DNA of 64,000 bases from Iamia sp038233075 (GTDB lineage Bacteria; Actinomycetota; Acidimicrobiia; Acidimicrobiales; Iamiaceae): assembly GCA_038233075.1 (NCBI GenBank), contig JBBSMQ010000019.1, positions 7,528 through 71,527 of the forward strand, written 5' to 3'. Made by a program: the position numbers and the translations under genes. Below the pieces are notes generated by a model. The model was not told the DNA's origin. It saw only the letters and a list, made by a program, of their open reading frames with translations, and made no database searches. Shown here piece by piece: positions 17,514 to 25,380 of this stretch. Each line of letters begins with the position of its first letter. Within the stretch, counting starts at the first letter, position 1.

Positions 17514-17999
17514 TTGGTCGCCACCGTGGCGGTCGTGGCCGTCGTCGCCGACCAGCTGACCAAGACCTGGGCCCTGCGCCGCCTCGACGACGGTCTGCCC
17601 CTCGAGGTCATCGGATCCCTCCAGCTCCAGCTCACCTGGAACACCGGCACCGCCTTCAGCCTGGGCGACGACCTCAACCTGGGGCCGCTGATCGCGGTGG
17701 TGGCTCTGGGCGTGGTGGGCTGGCTGCTGTGGGCGGGCTACAGCGCCCGCGCCGTCGGAGCCGTGGCGGCCGGCCTGGTGGCGGGGGGCGCGGTCGGCAA
17801 CCTGATCGACCGGGCCCTGCGCAGCGGGCCGGCCGGGGCCCCGGCCGGGTTCATGGGCGGCGCGGTGGTGGACTTCATCGACCTCCAGTGGTGGCCGGTG
17901 TTCAACGTGGCCGATGCCGGCATCGTGGTGGGGGCGGCCCTGCTCGTGGTGGCCTCCTTGTTCGAGCCCCGCGACCAGGCCGAGGCCGACCCCGGGTGA
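17514..17999 (+). CDS. lspA: Lipoprotein signal peptidase LspA (start uncertain)
   Basis: This membrane aspartyl protease cuts the signal peptide of prolipoproteins at the lipobox. Conserved blocks are VVADQLTKTWA, LTWNTGTAFSLG, GGAVGNLIDR and VVDFIDLQWWPVFNVADAGIVVG, which contain the two catalytic Asp residues. Four membrane segments are visible. The first standard start codon in frame is TTG at 17514, which gives 161 residues and a very short first helix. The frame stays open upstream and encodes a Pro-rich stretch like the N-terminal extensions of other actinobacterial LspA proteins, but with no ATG, GTG or TTG. Substrates encoded here include the lipoproteins at 40029 and 48939. The stop overlaps rluD in GTGA. 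Confidence 0.9.
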   Translation: MVATVAVVAVVADQLTKTWALRRLDDGLPLEVIGSLQLQLTWNTGTAFSLGDDLNLGPLIAVVALGVVGWLLWAGYSARAVGAVAAGLVAGGAVGNLIDRALRSGPAGAPAGFMGGAVVDFIDLQWWPVFNVADAGIVVGAALLVVASLFEPRDQAEADPG

Positions 18000-18922
18000 T
18001 CCTCCGAGAGGCGGTGCCCCCGGCGCTGGCCGGCCAGCGGATCGACCGCCTCGTCGCCCTGGTGGCCGATGTCAGCCGGGCCGAGGCCGCGAGCCTGCTG
18101 GCGGAGGAGAGGGTGCGGGTCGATGGCGAGGTCGTGACCAAGGCCTCGACCCGGGTGGAGGAGGGGGCGCGGGTCCGCGTCGAGGCCCACGAGGCTCCAA
18201 CCGGGCCCGAGCCGGTCGCGCCCGAGCCCGATGTCGAGGTCCCGGTCATCCTCATCGACGCGGCCTTCCTGGTCGTGGACAAGCCGGCCGGTCTCGTGGT
18301 GCACCCTGGCGCCGGCCACCGGCGCCACACCCTCGTCGCCGGTCTGGTCGCCCGGTTCCCCGAGGTGGCGTCGGTGGGGGAGCCCGAGCGTCCCGGGCTC
18401 GTCCACCGCCTCGACCGCGACACCTCGGGTCTGCTCGTCGTGGCCCGCACGCCGGAGGCCCACGCCGCCCTGGTGGCCCAGCTGGCCGCCCGCACCGTGT
18501 CCCGGTGCTACCAGGCCCTCGTCGTCGGCCACCCCGAGGCGTCCCAGGGCCTGGTGGACGCTCCCATCGGCCGCTCACCCCGCCAGGCCACCCTCATGGC
18601 CGTCCGGGCCGACGGCAAGGAGGCCCGCACCCGCTACCAGGTCGAGGAGGTCTTCGACCGGCCCGGGCCCTGCGCCCGCGTCGCATGCACGCTGGAGACG
18701 GGTCGGACCCACCAGATCCGGGTGCACATGCGGGCCATCAACCACCCTGTGGTGGGCGACGTCCGCTACGGCGGCGGGCGCACCGCGGTCGAGTGCCCCC
18801 GCCCGTTCCTCCACGCCGCCCAGCTGGCCTTCCGCCACCCGGTGACCGGCGTCGAGGTGCGGGCCGAGGCGCCGCTGCCGGGCGACCTTCAGGCCGTCCT
18901 CGACGCGCTACGCGCCCTCTGA
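17996..18922 (+). CDS. rluD: RluD-family 23S rRNA pseudouridine synthase
   Basis: The protein converts uridine to pseudouridine in RNA, probably 23S rRNA. The 308 residues have an N-terminal S4 RNA-binding domain (residues about 1-65, ERVRVDGEVVTKAS) and the RluA/RluD catalytic domain: VVDKPAGLVVHPGAGH, then PGLVHRLDRDTSGLLVVA near residue 137 with the catalytic Asp, ARTRYQV and TGRTHQIRVHM. GTG at 17996 overlaps the lspA stop by four bases. The lspA-rluD pairing is common in bacteria. RluD versus another RluA-group specificity is inferred from the S4 domain and context. Confidence 0.93.
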   Translation: MILREAVPPALAGQRIDRLVALVADVSRAEAASLLAEERVRVDGEVVTKASTRVEEGARVRVEAHEAPTGPEPVAPEPDVEVPVILIDAAFLVVDKPAGLVVHPGAGHRRHTLVAGLVARFPEVASVGEPERPGLVHRLDRDTSGLLVVARTPEAHAALVAQLAARTVSRCYQALVVGHPEASQGLVDAPIGRSPRQATLMAVRADGKEARTRYQVEEVFDRPGPCARVACTLETGRTHQIRVHMRAINHPVVGDVRYGGGRTAVECPRPFLHAAQLAFRHPVTGVEVRAEAPLPGDLQAVLDALRAL

Positions 18923-18937
18923 CCGCAGACGTGTTGA

Positions 18938-19390
18938 TCAGGTGGCGGGCTCGGGCCACGCGGCCTGACCGCGGGTGATGGCGGCCACGTCGGCCAGCGT
19001 GCGAGCCTCCAGCACGGTGCGCATCTGGCGCCCGGCGTCGGCCCACACCGCCAGCAGCACGCACTGGCCCTCGTGGTCGCATGCCCCGTTCTGGTGCGGT
19101 TCGCCGAAGTCGCCGACGACGATGGGACCATCCACTGCCGACACCACCTGGGCCAGGGTGATCTCGGAGGGGTCGCGGGCCAGCACGTAGCCCCCGCCCA
19201 CACCCCGCTTGGACCGGACCAGCCCCGCCCCCTTGAGGGCGAGGAGGATCTGCTCCAGGTAGGGCTGGGGGAGGCCGGTCCGCTCGGCGATGTCGCGGAC
19301 GGCGGTCGGGGCCTCCTCGGGGTGCAACGTCAGTGACAGCAGGGCCCGGCAGGCGTAGTCACCTCGGGTCGAGACCTTCACAGCGGCCAT
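18938..19390 (-). CDS. Rrf2 family transcriptional regulator
   Basis: The protein is 150 residues long with an Rrf2 winged helix (residues about 1-80): KVSTRGDYACRALLSL, LPQPYLEQILLALKGAGLV and RSKRGVGGGYVLARD. Rrf2 proteins such as IscR and NsrR sense redox state or nitric oxide with an Fe-S cluster held by three Cys. Here two Cys appear with the IscR-like spacing (CDHEGQC, about residues 103-109), but the third expected Cys position holds a hydrophobic or aromatic residue, so cluster binding is uncertain. Convergent with rluD (15-base gap), and it does not belong to that operon. Confidence 0.9.
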   Translation of the reverse strand: MAAVKVSTRGDYACRALLSLTLHPEEAPTAVRDIAERTGLPQPYLEQILLALKGAGLVRSKRGVGGGYVLARDPSEITLAQVVSAVDGPIVVGDFGEPHQNGACDHEGQCVLLAVWADAGRQMRTVLEARTLADVAAITRGQAAWPEPAT

Positions 19391-19509
19391 GGTACGGGTG
19401 TGCGGTGGGTGGCGGGGCCGTCACCCCGAGGACCCATTCACCGGAGGGGCCGAGGTGACCGATAGGGTCGTAGCGCCCCGGGCCGTCTGGGGCACCGGAA
19501 GGGCCTGAC
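19391..19509. promoter_or_regulatory. Divergent promoter region of rrf2 and phosphodiesterase gene
   Basis: This 119-base gap separates divergent genes. TAGGGT at 19463-19468 is a plausible -10 for the plus-strand gene with a leader of about 35 bases. On the minus strand TACCAT overlaps the rrf2 ATG at 19390. No clear operator palindrome was seen. Confidence 0.4.
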
Positions 19510-20610
19510 GTGGGCGATCCCCCTCTCATCCCGGACTACGGCGGTGCGTGCATCTCGAGCATCGTTCCGGCGCTGCTGGAGCCCGGCCCCGTGTCGCCCC
19601 CCTGGCTCCCGGCCGCCGCCCTGGAGGCCGACCAGGTGGTGCTCCTCGTGCTCGACGGCCTGGGCTGGGACCAGCTCCAGGCCCGGGTGGCCCTGGCGCC
19701 CACCCTGGACGGCCTGGTGGGGGGACCGGTGACCAGCGTGGCGCCGTCCACCACCGCCACCGCCCTCACCTCCATCGCCACCGGGCTGACCCCGGGTGAG
19801 CACGGTGTCATCGGCTACCGCGTCGCGGTCGGGACCGATGTGCTGAACGTGCTGCGCTGGTCGACCGCCGCGGGCGACGCCCGCCGCCACATCGACCCCG
19901 AGCAGTTCCAGACCCACGCCGCCTTCGCGGCGCAGCGTCCGGCGGTGGTGACCAAGGCCGAGTTCGCCTCGTCGGGCTTCAGCGGCGCCCACCTGCACGA
20001 GGTCCGCTTCAACGGCTATCGGGTGCCGTCCACCCTGGTCACCGAGCTGGGGCGGCTGCTGCGGCTGGGCGAGCCGTTCATCTACGCCTACTACGACGGC
20101 ATCGACAAGGTGGCCCACGAGTACGGCCTGGGCGACCACTACGACGCCGAGGTCGTCGCCGTCGATCGCCTGGTGGGCGATGTGCTGTCGGTCCTGCCCC
20201 CGGGTGCGGCACTGGTGGTCACCGCCGACCACGGCCAGGTGCACGTGGGCGATCGCATCCGCACCCTTCACCGCGACCTGGTGCCCCACATCGCCTTCCA
20301 GTCGGGCGAGGGGCGGTTCCGCTGGCTCCACGCCCGCTCTGGCCGGGCCCCGGCACTGCACGAGGCGGCCCTGGCCCACCACGGCCACGATGCCTGGGTG
20401 GTCACCCGGGAGGAGACCATCGAGTGCGGCTGGTGGGGACCGACGGTCACCTCGGCCGCGCTCGGGCGGATGGGTGATGTGGCCCTCGTCGCCCGCGAGC
20501 CGGTGTCGTTCCACGACGACGCCGACTCCGGGCCCTTCGTGCTGGTGGGCCGCCACGGTTCGCTGACCCGTGACGAGATGCTCGTGCCCTGCCTGGTCGG
20601 CACCGGCTGA
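19510..20610 (+). CDS. Alkaline phosphatase superfamily phosphodiesterase
   Basis: The 366-residue protein has the nucleotide pyrophosphatase/type I phosphodiesterase fold. Metal and catalytic motifs are visible: VLLVLDGLGWD near residue 45, APSTTATALTSIATGLTPGEHGVIGY with the Thr nucleophile near residue 80, YYDGIDKVAHEYG near residue 198 and TADHGQVHVGDR near residue 238. No signal peptide is seen, so it is probably cytoplasmic. The substrate is unknown. bpa starts 52 bases downstream and may be co-transcribed. GTG at 19510 has GGAAGGG about seven bases upstream. Confidence 0.85.
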   Translation: MGDPPLIPDYGGACISSIVPALLEPGPVSPPWLPAAALEADQVVLLVLDGLGWDQLQARVALAPTLDGLVGGPVTSVAPSTTATALTSIATGLTPGEHGVIGYRVAVGTDVLNVLRWSTAAGDARRHIDPEQFQTHAAFAAQRPAVVTKAEFASSGFSGAHLHEVRFNGYRVPSTLVTELGRLLRLGEPFIYAYYDGIDKVAHEYGLGDHYDAEVVAVDRLVGDVLSVLPPGAALVVTADHGQVHVGDRIRTLHRDLVPHIAFQSGEGRFRWLHARSGRAPALHEAALAHHGHDAWVVTREETIECGWWGPTVTSAALGRMGDVALVAREPVSFHDDADSGPFVLVGRHGSLTRDEMLVPCLVGTG

Positions 20611-20661
20611 GCACCCCGTACGCTGGCCCGGCCGTCCCGGCCCCCTTCCCGGAGTGAACCC

Positions 20662-21204
20662 GTGTCCGACGCCCAGCCTCAGCCCCCCGCCGACTCCGCC
20701 CTCCACGGCGAGCTGATCGACCCGCCCGCCGCCGACGGCGACGGAGCCGGCGAGCGCCGGGAGGCGGTGGAGGAGCCGGCCAAGCTGATGCGCATCGGTT
20801 CCATGATCAAGCAGCTGCTGGAGGAGGTCCGCGGTGCCGAGCTCGACGAGGCGGCCCGCGGCCGGCTCAGGGAGATCTACGAGACGTCGCTGGCCGAGCT
20901 GGGCTCGTCGCTCTCCGAGGACCTGCGCGAGGAGCTGGATCGGGTGACGATCCCCTTCGGCGCCGCCGACGAGCCACCCTCGGAGGCCGAGCTCCGCATC
21001 GCCCAGGCCCAGCTGGTGGGCTGGCTGGAGGGCCTGTTCCACGGCATCCAGGCCACCCTGTTCGCCCAGCAGGCGGCGGCGCGCTCCCAGCTGGACGACA
21101 TGCGCCGCCAGCTCGGCCCTGGTGGCCAGCCCGGCGGCCCGGGTGGCCCGGGCCAGGGCGGTCCCGCCGGCGCCCCCGAGCCCGGCGGCGGCACCTACCT
21201 GTAG
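20662..21204 (+). CDS. bpa: Bacterial proteasome activator Bpa/PafE
   Basis: Bpa forms a dodecameric ring that opens the 20S proteasome gate without ATP in mycobacteria and relatives. The 180 residues contain the near-invariant core EEPAKLMRIGSMIKQLLEEVR, the EELDRVTIPFG segment and SEAELRIAQAQLVGWLEGLFHGIQATLFAQQ, and end in a Gly/Pro-rich tail closing with TYL. Mycobacterial Bpa ends in GQYL, the motif that docks in the proteasome alpha-ring. It implies a 20S proteasome elsewhere in this genome. GTG at 20662 has GGAG seven bases upstream, and TACGCT at 20619-20624 is a possible -10. Confidence 0.95.
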   Translation: MSDAQPQPPADSALHGELIDPPAADGDGAGERREAVEEPAKLMRIGSMIKQLLEEVRGAELDEAARGRLREIYETSLAELGSSLSEDLREELDRVTIPFGAADEPPSEAELRIAQAQLVGWLEGLFHGIQATLFAQQAAARSQLDDMRRQLGPGGQPGGPGGPGQGGPAGAPEPGGGTYL

Positions 21205-21403
21205 GGGCTCGGCCGTGCACGGGCATGCGCCTCCGGCGTACCGCACCCGGTATCCGGGGTTCCCGAAGCCAGTCGTCGAGAAGAACTCGAGCAAGTGCGC
21301 CCTCCGGCGACGTCCGGACGCATTGCGCTGGGCGAGCGACACGGGCCGATCTCCACCCGAGTGCTGAGCGCACCAAGGCAGGGGCCTCGCCACTGGTCAC
21401 CTG

Positions 21404-21772
21404 CTACCCGCCGGAGTTCAGGTCCGCTTCCGCCTCATCGAGGGCTTCCCGAATCTCGTCATCACTCGCAGAACAGATGTCGATGGCGTCTTGGCGTTCC
21501 TGTGGAGTCTGCGAGCCGTAGACCTCCTCGAAGTTCCCCGTCGACTCCTCCACGCACCGATCGACTTCTGAGCGCGACGGACGCTGATAGTCGATCTGGC
21601 TGGGGGAATCATTCGAGCTGTACCGGCCACCACCACCAGTGTCGTCATCGTCGCTGCTGGCATTGCCGATCAGCGCGAGGACGAGGACGATGCCGACGAT
21701 CCAGAGCCAGATCGATCGACGACTCGGGTCTTGAGCCCGCGTCCCCGCAGCTCCGTCTTCCATCGGTTTCAT
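21404..21772 (-). CDS. Small single-pass membrane protein, unknown function
   Basis: The 122 residues start with a short polar N-terminus (MKPMEDGAAGTRAQDPSRR), one strong membrane helix (SIWLWIVGIVLVLALIG) and an acidic polar tail with DDDD, EVDRCVEE and a C-terminal DEAEADLNSGG. Two Cys in the tail could pair if it is outside the cell. No family is recognised. The ATG at 21772 is chosen because GGAGGG precedes it at about six bases. The frame stays open upstream for 77 codons of low-quality sequence. It stands alone between bpa and a decayed region. Confidence 0.6.
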   Translation of the reverse strand: MKPMEDGAAGTRAQDPSRRSIWLWIVGIVLVLALIGNASSDDDDTGGGGRYSSNDSPSQIDYQRPSRSEVDRCVEESTGNFEEVYGSQTPQERQDAIDICSASDDEIREALDEAEADLNSGG

Positions 21773-22355
21773 GCCTGGCCCTCCCGTGCGCTGCTCTGGT
21801 GCGACGAGTGCCGGGGACCCGAAACGACCTCCGCTCTCGTTCCAAGGCTCTGATCGGCACCCGAGGCGTGGTGTGAAGAGGAAGGCCGAATCGTGTTCTG
21901 CGTTCCGGAACAGCGCTGTGGCCGGGCCGCTAGAAAGTGGGACGGGGCAGGCTGTCGACGATCTCGGCAGAGGGGGACGGCTGATCATCTGACGGCGGTC
22001 CAAGTCAGGGTGGCCCTCCGTTGCGGCGTCGCCGCCCGGGTTCGGGGCAATCGCGTTTCAGCGGGGGAATCGCGGTCCGCTGACCTGGGTCGTGTTGTGA
22101 GTCGCGCCGTCCCCGGCGACACCGTCCTATCTCCGACGTGTAGCGACCCCAGGCCGGCCTCCGGCGTCCGCACCCGGTAGACGATCGCACCGATCAGGTC
22201 GCGCCATCGTGACCGGGGATCTGGCTGGCGACCGACAGACCGACAGACCGAGGCGCCTGGCCGCAGTCTCCTCCATCGGCATCGACCCTTGCGACCGTGG
22301 TCGCCGCCTGGCTGCGGCGGGTGCCGGTCGCGTGGGCGGTCCAGGCACCGGCACC
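21773..22355. other. Non-coding stretch
   Basis: No gene is supported in these 583 bases. Open frames lack family features and the usual GC-rich third positions. A short tandem repeat GACCGACA occurs twice near 22229-22245. Base composition is slightly lower in GC than in its neighbours, which fits a decayed intergenic region. Confidence 0.5.
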
Positions 22356-24193
22356 TCAGCCGCGAAGGGGGGTGGTGGCGGTGGGGTAGCGGGGGTGGCT
22401 GCCGCGGGCGACCTGGGCGGCGCGGACGAGGTCGTTGATGCGACAGCGGGCGATGTAGTGGTCGGAGCGGCGTTCCTCGGGGGTGCGGTCGTCGGCGTCG
22501 CCGTCGGGCGGTGGCGGTGGTGGTGGCCGGGTGCGGATCAGCGGTGGACGGGCCCGCAGGGGTGGGGTGAGCGGTTGCCGGTCGGTGCGGGTGGTGTGAA
22601 GGGTGCCGTCGCGGTTGCGGGTCATGGTGAACCCGCCGCCGTGGACAGCCTTGTGGTGGAACCGGCACAGCAGCACCAGGTTGACCAGGTCGGTGGGCCC
22701 GCCGTTCTCCCACCACACGAGGTGGTGGGCGATGCACCACTCAGGACCGACGGAGCAGCCGGGGAACTGACAGCCGCCGTCGCGGATGCGTAGGGCGCGG
22801 CGTTGGGCCGATTGGCGATGCGGAGGGTGCGTCCCATGTTGAGCTGGTCGGCGCCGGAGCCGATGTAGACGGGGATGACGGCGCCCTCGCAGGCCAGGCG
22901 GCGGACGATGTCGGGGTGCACCGGCCCCGAGCGCGACAGCTCGGCCAGCAGCGCCGGGTACGGGGTCAACGGGTCCAGGTCGGCCAGCGGGTCGGGGTCC
23001 GGGCCCGCGCCCGAGCTGCTTCCCGAACCGGTGCCGTCGCGGGGCAGCAGCCACGGTGGAGGCGGGGTGCCGGTCGTGATGGTGTCCTGCGGATCGGTGC
23101 CGTCAGTCCTCGTGTCGTCGGTCGCCTGGTGGCAGCCGCAGTCGCAGCCAGAAGGAGCGGTGCCCCCGGCCGGGTCGCAGTGGGCCGATCGGTGGCTGGT
23201 CTCGTCGTCGGTGCGGTCGTTGCGTCCGGCCGGGTCGTTGTCGTGCTCGGCGTCGGCCTCGTTGTCGTGATCGCCGACGACACTGGTGGGGTCGTCGCTG
23301 CGGCTGGTGCTGGCGGGGTCACCGTCGGGTTCGCCGCCTGGCTCGCCGTCGTCGCCGTTGGCGTGGCCGTTGGGGTTCTGGGCGAGGGTGTCGAGGGTGG
23401 TGAGGGCGAAGATGAGGGGGCGGGCGGTGCCGTCGCCGCCGCCGCGGGTGCCGCGTTCGATGACCTGGACCAGGGCGATGGCTCGGCGTTCGGCGGGGGT
23501 GAGGTCGTCGCTGGTGGTGAACACCCCCTGGTTCCACAGTGCGTCGATCTGGTTGTCGATGGCGTTGGCGACCTTCTCGCCGTCTTCGGCGGTGAGGTCG
23601 AGCTCGCCGGCCCAGCGGTCCCCCACGGGGGAGAGGTGGGCCCGGGACCGGTCGCCGCCGTCGGGTTCGGGGCCGTCGGGTTCGCCGATGCCGAACCGTT
23701 CACGGACCTCTTGGGCCCAGCGGGCCAGGAACCGCCGCCCCGCAGCCAGGGTGGCGGTGGCGATCTCGTCGATGAGGATCTCCTCGCAGGCATCGAAGAC
23801 CTCTTCCAGGCCGGCGGTGCGAACGCCGAGCAGGGCCCGGGTCTGGTCGCGGGTCAACCGGCCCTGGCGGGCCGCACGGGTCAGGTGAGGGTGGTCGCGT
23901 AGGTCCCGGGCCAGTTGCAGGTCGCCGCGGGCGGCGCCGTAGGAGGCCCCGACGCGAGCGGTGACCCAGGCGGGGGTGCTGCGGGCTCCGTCGCCGGCCC
24001 AGACCAGACGGGCATCGAACACACCGGTGATGGCCACCACCGCAGCATCAAGCCGGGCCCGCATCCGCTGGGCCTGCAACAGCCGGTCGACCAGCTCGCC
24101 GTCGGTGCAACGGGGCAGGTCGACCTCGACGAAGCGGTACAGGTCACCGGGTTCGGTTGTCTCGGAGGGGGCCGATCCGGCCACTGCGACCAT
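22356..24193 (-). pseudogene. DUF222/HNH endonuclease (13E12 type), frameshifted
   Basis: This actinobacterial family joins an N-terminal DUF222 domain to a C-terminal HNH nuclease motif and is often repeated in genomes; its role is unclear. The N-terminal 460 codons read in one frame (DGELVDRLLQAQRMRARLDAAVV, WAGELDLTAEDGEKVANAID). The HNH part reads in another frame: RRALRIRDGGCQFPGCSV, CIAHHLVWWENGGPTDLVNLVLLCRFHHKAVH. One missing base near 22806-22811 (minus-strand AATCGGCCC) breaks it. Adding one base restores an uninterrupted 612-residue protein. The ATG at 24193 follows TAGGGT by six bases. A sequencing error is possible. An intact relative lies at 47239. Confidence 0.85.
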
Positions 24194-24359
24194 TCCCCAA
24201 CCCTACGCAGGGGGTGTGACAGCGAAGCCGGGCTCGCCGGCGCCGCGGTCTTGCGCTGGACGCTGGGACCCGCCTCCTCGCGATCGGCCGTTTCTGCCCG
24301 CGCCGATCTGGTGCACTCCCACCGACGATGACCGCGGCGATGGCTCGTGGCTCCAGGTC

Positions 24360-25017
24360 CGACGGTGGTCGGCGGGAGGTCCACTCCAGGGCGTCTTGGA
24401 GCTCGATGGCGAGGTCGAGCAGCAGGTCGTCGTCGCCCCGACGGCCGACGATCTGCACCGATGGGGAGTTCGTCGTGCGTGGGTCGGGCGGGGATCGAGA
24501 GCGCGGGCTGACCGGTGAGGCTGAAGGGCGCGGCCAGCGTCCCGACCTCACGAGGCCCGGGCTCTCCACCGAGCGGTCAGGCCGGCTGGAAGGTGGTGGG
24601 GGTGAGGAGCAGGTCGTGGTCCTGCCACCACCGGTGGATCGGGGCGATGGCGGCGTCGACGACCTTCCGCGCGGCCTGCACCTCGCCGGGGCCTCGCGCC
24701 CGGGCTCGGGCGGCCTCCTCGAACACGCTGCCGCTGACCTCGTCGGCGCGCACCGTCCGGCCCAGGCGGTCGCTCACCCAGTCGAGCATCGGTGGTCGGG
24801 TGGCATCGCTCAGCACCCCGAACGCAGCGAACGTCCCCCAGAGGTGATCGAGGGGCGCGGGCCACCCCGTCTCGACGTGGTGACCCTGGGCCTCGAGCGC
24901 GGTCGCGGTCTGGTGGACCCAGGCTCGACACGCGTTGTGCACCGCCAACCCCAGCTCGGGGTCATGATCGAGGACGCCGATGTGCAGGCGACGCCGCCGC
25001 GCCGTGGTCGTTGCACC
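24360..25017 (-). pseudogene. Amidase-signature enzyme, C-terminal remnant
   Basis: The minus strand encodes the C-terminal half of an amidase-signature family enzyme: RRRLHIGVLDHDPELGLAVH, EAARARARGPGEVQ, DLLLTPTTFQPA, then TLAAPFSLTGQPALSIPA, QIVGRRGDDDLLLDLA. Two lesions are visible. A stop (TGA at 24577-24579) replaces the expected Trp codon after TTFQPA, and two bases are missing near 24456-24462 between PIG and the VQIVGRRG block. The whole N-terminal half with the Ser-cisSer-Lys catalytic triad is gone upstream of about 25017. It cannot be functional. Confidence 0.8.
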
Positions 25018-25022
25018 CGTCA

Positions 25023-25182
25023 GGCGCTCGAAGACCGCTCGCAGGTCGCCGGCGTCCCCGGTGCCGTCTGGGAGTGGGGGGTCGTGGAGCGGGTGTCCAC
25101 CGGCCTGCTCGCCACCCGGATCGGCCTCCAACCCATCGGCCACCAGATGCTCGCCGCCGCCGACCACGTCGCCCTGCTCTGA
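25023..25182 (+). pseudogene. Possible aminoglycoside-phosphotransferase-like C-terminal remnant
   Basis: About 50 plus-strand codons have strong GC3 bias and read VPGAVWEWGVVERVSTGLL, then GLQPIGHQMLAAADHVALL and a stop. This resembles the C-terminal helices of the APH(6)/hydroxyurea kinase group (VERVSTGLxL), recalled from family knowledge. There is no N-terminal part. It begins where the minus-strand amidase remnant is cut, suggesting that one deletion removed both 5' halves. Family assignment is tentative. Confidence 0.35.
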
Positions 25183-25380
25183 CGCGCCGACCTGACCGCC
25201 CGCGCTGCACCCGGCGCCATGGGGCGACGGCGGGGCACCCACCCGCGCCGGAACCGGGGGTGCCCGACATCGGTGGGCCGTCAAGAGCCAGCGCGCTGAC
25301 CACAGGAGCTCGCGTCGGTCAGGGCGTGGGTCGGTCCCGGTCAGGATCTCGGCACCACCGGCCGGGGTGGGCATCGGGAG

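Noticed and set aside
21985..22740. 251-codon minus-strand frame rich in His/Pro/Arg
   Set aside because: Partly a shadow of the HNH pseudogene and partly low-complexity sequence without motifs.
24328..25022. Plus-strand continuation of the kinase-like fragment upstream of 25023
   Set aside because: That part of the open frame is antisense to the amidase remnant and shows none of the kinase features.
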